In this document: positions 58,591-64,000 of the stretch, in pieces
How the letters are laid out: each line of letters begins with the position of its first letter
Numbering within the stretch: the first letter of the stretch is position 1
From: Neomegalonema perideroedes DSM 15528
GTDB taxonomy: Bacteria; Pseudomonadota; Alphaproteobacteria; Rhodobacterales; Rhodobacteraceae
Direction: 5' to 3'
Length of the DNA: 64,000 bases
Assembly: GCF_000374145.1 (NCBI RefSeq)
Contig: NZ_KB893664.1
Location: 56,449 to 120,448, forward strand
Program-made: the position numbers and the translations under genes
Notes under the pieces: model-generated
The model's input: only the letters and a program-made list of their open reading frames with translations
Database searches by the model: none
Told to the model about the DNA's origin: nothing

Positions 58591-59919
58591 TCAAGACGGC
58601 GCGCCGAGGCTTCCGCCATGGCGCGTCCAGATGTCGGCGGCGCGCGGCGTGCCCGCCCGCGCCAGATAGCCCTGCGCCTGCGCGAGATCGCCGTAACGGG
58701 CGTAGAGATCGCCCAATTCCTCCAGCGCATGGGCGTAGCCGGGATCCAGCCTGAGCGCGGTCAGCCAGGATTCGGCGGCGAGCTGGTCATGGCCGAGCCG
58801 GCTCCAGCAGACCCCGAGATTATGATGCGTCACCGCCCGGCTGGAATCCTCCGCGAGCGAGCGCTCGTAAAGCTTCAGCGCGGCGGCGTAGTCGCCCTGA
58901 TCCTGCAAGGTGTTGGCCCATTCGTTCAGCGCCGGAGCGAAATGCGGATTCAGAGTCAGGGCGGCGCGGAAGCTCGCGAAAGCCTGATCCGGCGCCTTCA
59001 GATCGCGATGCGCGAGGCCGATGTTGGACCAATGGGAAGGATCGTCGCCTTCGAGATCCGCCGCCGCCTTGAAGCCCGCGCGGGCGCCGTCGAAATCTCC
59101 GGCGCTCCATGAGATCCGCCCGAAGCCCGCCGCCAAAGCCGCGCTCATGGGGGCGCGCTCCGCCAGAGCCTGAAGCCGCGCGGAGGCCGTGGCGAGATCG
59201 CCTTGCGCCCAAGCCTCCAGCCCCTCGGAGAGCAAAGCCTCCTCGGCGGCCGCCGCCTGAGCCCGGGCGGCGGCCTCGGCCCGGTGGAAACAGGCCGTCA
59301 GCGCGATCACCCGCTCGCCCGCCGCCAGATTCGGACGCCCATGCGGAACCTCCGAGCCGCGGCCTATGGCGAGGCCGTTGGTCTCGGTGGGGATGACATG
59401 GACGGGGGCGTCTCCGGGCGCATGGCCAGGCGCGAAGACTTCGAGGCTCAGACCCCGGCTCGGTTCGGCGGCGGGCGGATGGGAAGCCTCCAGATAGAGG
59501 ATCAGAGTGCAGGCGCAGGACTCCTTGCGGTCGAGATGCACCCCAAGCCGCGATTCCGCCGCGTCGTAATAGGTGTAGCAGGTGCTTTCCCGGCTGACCT
59601 CCAGAGCCTCGCCCATCAGCGCCGAGAGAAAGGGCTCGCCGATGGTCCTCAGGAAGGCCGCCCCCAAGGGGCCGAGTTCGGCGCGCATGAGCTGTTGGTC
59701 GAAATCCGCCGTGGCGGCGTTCTCCCATGCGGCGGCGCGTTGGAGGCGGGCCTCCTCCAGCAATTCGGCGTGGAGCGCGGGCGCGAGGGCCGGAGCCCCG
59801 ATCCCCACGAATCCGATCCGCTCCAGATCCGCCGCCAGAGCCTGCAAGCGCTCGTCGGAGGCCGCGAGGGCCGCGCGGGCGTCGGGGTTCAGCATCGTCG
59901 GTCGAGCTTCGTCCTTCAT
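58591..59919 (-). CDS. 2OG-Fe(II) oxygenase-like domain fused to TPR repeats, in the RiPP-like operon
   Basis: 442 residues from ATG at 59919, two bases after the preceding stop. Residues about 30-215 look like a 2-oxoglutarate/Fe(II) dioxygenase: HxD in 'LGVHLDRKES' (His128, Asp130), distal His193 in 'VPHGRPNL' and a 2OG-binding Arg203 in 'GERVIALTACFH'. Residues about 225-430 are five or six TPR motifs ('AALAAGFGRISWSAGDFDGARAGFKAAADLEGDD', 'PALNEWANTLQDQGDYAAALKLYERSL'). The last gene of the operon; a role in modifying the peptide, with TPRs holding it, is inferred. Confidence 0.72.
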   Translation of the reverse strand: MKDEARPTMLNPDARAALAASDERLQALAADLERIGFVGIGAPALAPALHAELLEEARLQRAAAWENAATADFDQQLMRAELGPLGAAFLRTIGEPFLSALMGEALEVSRESTCYTYYDAAESRLGVHLDRKESCACTLILYLEASHPPAAEPSRGLSLEVFAPGHAPGDAPVHVIPTETNGLAIGRGSEVPHGRPNLAAGERVIALTACFHRAEAAARAQAAAAEEALLSEGLEAWAQGDLATASARLQALAERAPMSAALAAGFGRISWSAGDFDGARAGFKAAADLEGDDPSHWSNIGLAHRDLKAPDQAFASFRAALTLNPHFAPALNEWANTLQDQGDYAAALKLYERSLAEDSSRAVTHHNLGVCWSRLGHDQLAAESWLTALRLDPGYAHALEELGDLYARYGDLAQAQGYLARAGTPRAADIWTRHGGSLGAPS

Positions 59920-59921
59920 GA

Positions 59922-61133
59922 TCAGAGCGCCTCCGCCGCCGCGCCGAGCTTCGTCAGAAAGATTTCGCCGACCTGCGTCGGGCGGGCCTGCCCGCGCAGA
60001 TAGGCCCAAGCCTGACGCACGCGCTCCGCCTCATGGTCGCGGATCGGCGCGACGCCCGCCGCGAAATCGGGCCGGGCGATCATCAGACGCCGATAAAACT
60101 CGCAGACGTTGACGAAGGCGTGGACGCCGTTCATCACGCCGCTCAGCGGGCGCGGGTCGCTGCGCCATGGCGAGGGATGGACGCGTTCGGCGTCGTTGGC
60201 CAGCAGGGGATCGAGCGCATAGACGGGCGCGATGCGCGTATGGGCGCCCTCATGGCTGAGGAGATCCGCCACCTGAACCGGATCGCGCAGAGAAGCCGCG
60301 AAGGCGCCTTGAAAATCGCCCCGGCTGACGCTCGACGTCCCGCCGCCCGGCAGAAGCTCGAAGACGAAAAGCGCGTGAAAGGCCCGTTCGGCGGCGCGGG
60401 CGGCCATGGGCCAAGCCTCCGCGAGCAGGCTCCGCCCCTGCGCGAGGATCGGCAAAGAAGCCGTCGGATCCGCCAGCAGCGGGACGGGGTTGTCCAGCAA
60501 GGCGGCTTCGGGCGCGAAATTCAGCAAAGGCCAGCCGCCCGCCCTCGGCAGGGCGTGGAGCCGGTCCGGGAGGATGGCCGCCTCCTGCTCCAGTCCGGAG
60601 CGGGGGAGGGCGGCCTCCGCGCCGTCGGTCCAGAAGAGGCGGATTTCGCCCTCTTCATCGGCGAGGAGGACCGTTCCCCCCGCCGATCCGACCAGCAAAT
60701 TGACGTGAGGCAGATAGAGCCAGCCCTGATCCCCGAAGGCGGCGGCGGGCAAAGCCAGACGAAAGCCCGCGCAGCCCGGAGCCCCGATCAGAAACCGCGC
60801 GAGCCCTATCTCCTGCTCCGGGGCGCCGATGGGTCGGCTCAAGGCCTTGGCGGCGGTCGCCGGAGCGAAGGCGGCGGCGAGGTCTTCGGGCGGGAGATAA
60901 TCGAGCCAGGCGGTCAGAGTCCCGAGCGCGCGGCGGGTCCAGCCTTCGGCGCAGAGCCCGGCGGCGGCGATTCGGCGGCGAGCTCTGGCGGCGCGCGCCA
61001 GATCGCCGAGACGGGCGGCGAAATCGCAGATCCCGCCCGCCGGGCCGGGAAAGACCACGCCTTCGAGATCGCCCAGAAGCGCGAGGCGGTCGGCTTCTCC
61101 CAGCCGCAGGGCTTCGGCGAGGTCACGCGGCAT
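59922..61133 (-). CDS. HExxH-motif putative peptide beta-hydroxylase
   Basis: 403 residues. The motif 'LLSHEGAHTRI' (His294-Glu295-x-x-His298) followed by 'HPSPWRSDPRPLSGVMNGVHAFVNVCEFYRRL' is the signature of the aKG-HExxH-type peptide hydroxylase family. These are alpha-ketoglutarate-dependent enzymes that often lie next to radical SAM peptide maturases and hydroxylate beta-carbons of residues in precursor peptides. The N-terminal half has no clear domain. It starts 11 bases inside the radical SAM gene, hence coupled. Target residues are not known; the Asn residues of the adjacent putative precursor are candidates. Confidence 0.78.
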   Translation of the reverse strand: MPRDLAEALRLGEADRLALLGDLEGVVFPGPAGGICDFAARLGDLARAARARRRIAAAGLCAEGWTRRALGTLTAWLDYLPPEDLAAAFAPATAAKALSRPIGAPEQEIGLARFLIGAPGCAGFRLALPAAAFGDQGWLYLPHVNLLVGSAGGTVLLADEEGEIRLFWTDGAEAALPRSGLEQEAAILPDRLHALPRAGGWPLLNFAPEAALLDNPVPLLADPTASLPILAQGRSLLAEAWPMAARAAERAFHALFVFELLPGGGTSSVSRGDFQGAFAASLRDPVQVADLLSHEGAHTRIAPVYALDPLLANDAERVHPSPWRSDPRPLSGVMNGVHAFVNVCEFYRRLMIARPDFAAGVAPIRDHEAERVRQAWAYLRGQARPTQVGEIFLTKLGAAAEAL

Positions 61134-62709
61134 GATGCTGAAGCTCCGGCAGGAGGGCGCGGGAGGTCAGCGCGAGCGGCGTTCCGCTCGGCGCGAAGAA
61201 GCGGCGGTTCATATGGCCCATGGCCGCCGCGTCATGCGCCAGCCAGCCCATGAGATGCGGATACATGGATTTGAAGAAGGCGCATTCCGGCGTCTTATGG
61301 CGCACCGTGCCATAGCGCTCATAGGATTGCGCCGGACATCCCGCCTGACAAAAGGCGCGATAGGGGCAGACGCGGCAATCGTCGTAATCCTGCGGACGGC
61401 GCTCGCGGATGGCGACGATATGCGGATTCTCGCGGCCCGGATCGTCGATGCGGCGGGCGTCGCGGATGTTCCCGAGCTTCAGCCCCGGCGATTGCGTGGC
61501 GCGGCCGCAGGGATACAACGAGCCGTCGGCGCCCACCGCCACGAAGCTTTCGCCCGCGCCGCAATGGCCGCGCATGCAGCGGCTCTGACGGCGCTTGCTG
61601 ACGAGATGGCGCGTCATGTCGATGGCGTTGCTCTCGACGAGATCGGCGTCGCGCCGCACGAGCAGGGCGAGGAACTCCTTGAACCATGCGACGATCTCGG
61701 CCTGCTCCATCCCCATGGAGTCCCATTTCTGGCGGGCGTCTCCGAGGAAGGCGATGGGATTGACCTTCACGCTGCCGATTCCGTTCTGCGTGAGGAAATC
61801 CAGAAGCTTGCGCGGGGCTCCGGCGTTGGCGCGGTTCAGCACCACCAGAGCCCCGAAAGGCACCCCCGCCCGCTGGAGCATGTCCACGCCGCGCATGACC
61901 TTGGAGAAGGATTCCCCGCCGTTCACCTGCGGACGGCTGACGTTATGGGATTCGGGATCGCCGTCCAGCGAGAGCCCCACGGTCACCTGATTGGCGCGCA
62001 GCCATTCGATGCGCTCCGGCGTGAAGAGCGTGCCGTTGGTCTGGACGCAGATGTTGACCGGGCGTCCGCGCCTTTCGGGATGGGCGCGGATATAGGCGGT
62101 CAGCTCCTGCATCAGCTCCCAGCGGAGAAAGGCCTCTCCGCCGGAATATTCGAAGGTCAGGCCGCGCGCGTCGTCGACGGCGTAAGCGGCGTCCACGGCG
62201 AGGAAGGCCGTCTCTCGGCTCATATGCGGCTGGCCGGGACGCGCCCCCGCCAGACAATATAAACAACCGAGATTGCATTTCTCCGAGAGCAGCAGCTCGA
62301 TCAGCCGGCCCTCGTTCTCGATATTGGGGGAATCGTCGAAAAGCGTCGGATCGGCCGCCGTCGCGCCGTTCAGCGTGACGAGGCCGCGCCGGAACAGCAG
62401 ACTGATGAATTCCTCCGGCCCGCCCAAGGATTCGGCGGGCCAGTCGTCGGCGAAGGCGCCGAAAGACCGCCCCTCGCGCAGGCCGCTCAGACGTTCGGCC
62501 TCGCGGCTGCTGAGGAAGGCCCATGAGCCCGAGTCGGGCGCCGCCGCCAAAGGCCCCCAAGCCGTCTCGACGAGGCTCGTCGCGGCGGAGGAGACCAAAA
62601 CCTCGCGCGAGAGGGTCACGGCGCCTTGCGGGGCGTAGCTCTTGCCGAAGCGGATCGGCAGATCGGCCGCTTCCTCTCTTTCAAGGGCGGCGGAGCCGTA
62701 ATAACGCAT
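61123..62709 (-). CDS. Radical SAM/SPASM peptide maturase
   Basis: 528 residues. The radical SAM motif 'SEKCNLGCLYC' gives Cys145, Cys149 and Cys152 (CxxxCxxC), followed by 'TFEYSGGEAFLRWELM' (SAM-binding GGE). The C-terminal SPASM region carries a Cys-rich pattern for auxiliary clusters: 'CMRGHCGAGESFVAVGADGSLYPCGR', then 'DDCRVCPYRAFCQAGCPAQSYERYG' and 'PECAFF'. The 130-residue N-terminal part may hold a PqqD-like peptide-recognition domain. SPASM enzymes make thioether, C-C or epimer changes in RiPPs; the chemistry here cannot be told from sequence. GGAGAC precedes the ATG. Confidence 0.85.
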   Translation of the reverse strand: MRYYGSAALEREEAADLPIRFGKSYAPQGAVTLSREVLVSSAATSLVETAWGPLAAAPDSGSWAFLSSREAERLSGLREGRSFGAFADDWPAESLGGPEEFISLLFRRGLVTLNGATAADPTLFDDSPNIENEGRLIELLLSEKCNLGCLYCLAGARPGQPHMSRETAFLAVDAAYAVDDARGLTFEYSGGEAFLRWELMQELTAYIRAHPERRGRPVNICVQTNGTLFTPERIEWLRANQVTVGLSLDGDPESHNVSRPQVNGGESFSKVMRGVDMLQRAGVPFGALVVLNRANAGAPRKLLDFLTQNGIGSVKVNPIAFLGDARQKWDSMGMEQAEIVAWFKEFLALLVRRDADLVESNAIDMTRHLVSKRRQSRCMRGHCGAGESFVAVGADGSLYPCGRATQSPGLKLGNIRDARRIDDPGRENPHIVAIRERRPQDYDDCRVCPYRAFCQAGCPAQSYERYGTVRHKTPECAFFKSMYPHLMGWLAHDAAAMGHMNRRFFAPSGTPLALTSRALLPELQHHAA

Positions 62710-62754
62710 GTTCGGTCTCCTGAGGCGAAGGCGAGGCCCGCGAAGGGCCGCGCA

Positions 62755-63897
62755 TCATGGAGTCGCGACGGTTTCCCGAGTCTCTGCGTCGATGGCGAAT
62801 CCGTCGGCGCTGAAATCGGCGAGGAGCAAGGCGAGATCCGTTCCGGCGAGGCGCGCCCGGCCTTCGGGCAGAGGCTCCGGCGCGGCGCCCGAGGCCAAGG
62901 CTCGCCCGAGAGGCCCTTGCGGATCGGAGCAGAGCCAGCCTTGCGGCGCTTCGAGTCCTGAGGCGCGGAATCCTCCGCCCGGCGCCAGAGCCACGCCGCC
63001 GGTCTCCGAATAAAGGACCAGACCGCGCATCAGGCTTTGAGTCCGGGCCGCGAGGTCGGGATCAATGAGGCGAATCCCCGCCTCCAGCCGCCGCGCCTGA
63101 GTCAGAGAAGCGGCGCAATCGAAGCGGCAAGGAAAATGGCTCAGGATCTCGGCGCCGAAATAGCGGGCGAAGAGGTTCAGCCGCCAATCATAGGGGCCGG
63201 AGAGTCCGGCGGCGCGGCTCGCCTCCAGAACCAGAGGCGCGAGGTCGCCCTGACGCTCGGCGACGGCTTTGGGCCAGTTCTCGGTGAAGAAGGCTTGGCA
63301 GCAGGGCGGAAAGCCGAGAACCTCGCCCACGACGGAATCCCAACCCAGAGCCACGGCCATCCAGCCGAGCAGAGCGCGGTTCTTATCGGGAGCGATGAGC
63401 AGGCTGCGCATCGCGCCGGAGCCGGGACGGGCGGGCGTCGGCGCGGGGGCGAGATTGCTGTAGCCGCCTTTGCCTTCGTCCTCCGCCTTGCGCCATTCCA
63501 GCGCCGAGAGCAGGCCCCAAAGCCCATGAGCCTCGGCCCAGCGCAGCCAGGCGGCGAGCAGCGGCTCCGGCCCATGGAGCAGGGCCGCCGGACGCAGCCC
63601 GAGGGCCGTCAGCCGGGCTTCAAGGGGAGGCGGCGGCGCGGGGCCCGATCCTGCGCCTTCTTCTCCGAAGAGCAGGGCGCCGGTGATCGCCTCGCCGAAG
63701 GCCTCAGGCGGCGCGCGCCTGCCGTCCTCGGCGACGAGCGGCGGAGAGGCCGCGCCTTCGGCCAGCCCGAAGGCGGCGCAAGGCTCGACGAGGATCCGTC
63801 TTCGGGCCGCCGGATCCGTCCGATAGGCCCGAAGGCGGGTCAGCAGATCCGCGAGGATCTCGCGCCGCCGGGCGGCGCTTCGGGAGGAGTCGATCAT
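62755..63897 (-). CDS. Cys-Cys motif protein of unknown function in the RiPP-like operon
   Basis: 380 residues. No signal or membrane segment. The middle has 'GWDSVVGEVLGFPPCCQAFFTENWPKAVAERQGDLAPLVLE' (Cys199-Cys200), then 'YDWRLNLFARYFGAEILSHFPCRFDCAASLTQARR' (His254, Cys257, Cys261), a likely metal or cluster site. The layout recalls DUF483-type proteins with a 'GxPxCC' motif, but I am not certain. The N-terminus has a helical region; the C-terminus (about 290-380) is beta-rich. It stands between the putative precursor (37 bases) and the radical SAM gene (45 bases), so a maturation role is inferred. Confidence 0.6.
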   Translation of the reverse strand: MIDSSRSAARRREILADLLTRLRAYRTDPAARRRILVEPCAAFGLAEGAASPPLVAEDGRRAPPEAFGEAITGALLFGEEGAGSGPAPPPPLEARLTALGLRPAALLHGPEPLLAAWLRWAEAHGLWGLLSALEWRKAEDEGKGGYSNLAPAPTPARPGSGAMRSLLIAPDKNRALLGWMAVALGWDSVVGEVLGFPPCCQAFFTENWPKAVAERQGDLAPLVLEASRAAGLSGPYDWRLNLFARYFGAEILSHFPCRFDCAASLTQARRLEAGIRLIDPDLAARTQSLMRGLVLYSETGGVALAPGGGFRASGLEAPQGWLCSDPQGPLGRALASGAAPEPLPEGRARLAGTDLALLLADFSADGFAIDAETRETVATP

Positions 63898-63934
63898 GAA
63901 CGGCCTCCTTCCGCCGGGAGCCCGGCCGGACGCT

Positions 63935-64000
63935 TCAGCGCCTGAGGATCAGGCCCGGATTGACCTGCGGATTGATCTGCTGGTTGAAATTGGCGTGTCC
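63935..64000 (-). CDS. Putative RiPP precursor peptide, C-terminal end only
   Basis: The last 21 codons of a leftward gene whose start lies beyond the window. The tail reads '..ANFNQQINPQVNPG..' and ends in Leu-Arg-Arg. It is rich in Asn, Gln and Pro, with an N-P-x-x-x-P-G like periodicity (Q-I-N-P, Q-V-N-P). The stop is 37 bases from the Cys-Cys gene, which has its own GGAAGGAGG site. A short Asn-rich tail directly before RiPP-type enzymes fits a core peptide, but the leader is not visible and the gene could be the end of a longer protein. Confidence 0.5.
   Translation of the reverse strand, partial: GHANFNQQINPQVNPGLILRR

Noticed and set aside
58591..64000. Known GRRM (glycine-rich repeat) or His-Xaa-Ser RiPP systems
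   Set aside because: The visible precursor tail has neither Gly-rich repeats nor His-x-Ser repeats, and the enzyme set differs.

Overview
The window is a GC-rich, densely packed chromosomal segment of an alphaproteobacterium, most likely Rhodobacterales or a near relative. That assignment is inferred from gene content and gene style only (EpsC-type serine acetyltransferase, PrtD-type type I secretion, PQQ alcohol cluster, DHRS6-like sugar-acid dehydrogenase, OxyR/KatG pair); no rRNA or tRNA gene is present. No IS element, prophage or CRISPR array was seen.

Left part (1-15 kb): a truncated ChaN-like iron/haem protein and a siderophore-interacting reductase, then a YegD-like Hsp70 and an unknown gene. 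An IclR regulator is divergent from an eight-gene operon for the non-phosphorylative L-fucose pathway: keto-deoxy-fuconate dehydrogenase, lactonase, CUT2 ABC importer, FAH-family diketo-acid hydrolase, L-fuconate dehydratase FucD and L-fucose dehydrogenase. A Nudix hydrolase and a PiT phosphate transporter follow.

15-29 kb: a type I secretion ABC/HlyD pair without its substrate, a serine acetyltransferase, then a PQQ-dependent alcohol oxidation island. It has an ExaA-type (calcium-type, D-x-S) quinoprotein ethanol dehydrogenase, a pentapeptide protein, two beta-propellers, an SRPBCC protein, a dedicated ABC-type binding protein, a small PepSY-like protein and an ABC-2 exporter. No cytochrome c550 or pqq biosynthesis genes are in the window.

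29-47 kb: ATP-dependent 5-oxoprolinase/hydantoinase, GlmM, a FecE-type ABC ATPase translationally coupled to a MATE pump, the methionine importer MetNIQ behind a very strong hairpin at the metN start, a GntP permease, a LysR-modABC molybdate operon, and cobyric acid synthase.

47-57 kb: a YqhA protein, a large secreted esterase/phytase-like propeller, a nitrilase-GNAT pair with a ketosteroid-isomerase-like gene, katG divergent from oxyR, and a PstS-OmpA fusion with a secreted unknown.

57.8-64 kb: an alpha/beta hydrolase, then the most interesting locus, a leftward RiPP-like operon. Its order is the C-terminal end of a small Asn/Gln/Pro-rich putative precursor (cut by the window edge), a Cys-Cys motif protein of unknown function, a radical SAM/SPASM maturase, an HExxH-type putative peptide beta-hydroxylase, and a 2OG-Fe(II) oxygenase-TPR protein. 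A second notable signal is a dispersed palindrome of about 60 bp present four times; one copy lies in frame inside modC and another forms the N-terminus of a secreted protein, as Rickettsia palindromic elements do.
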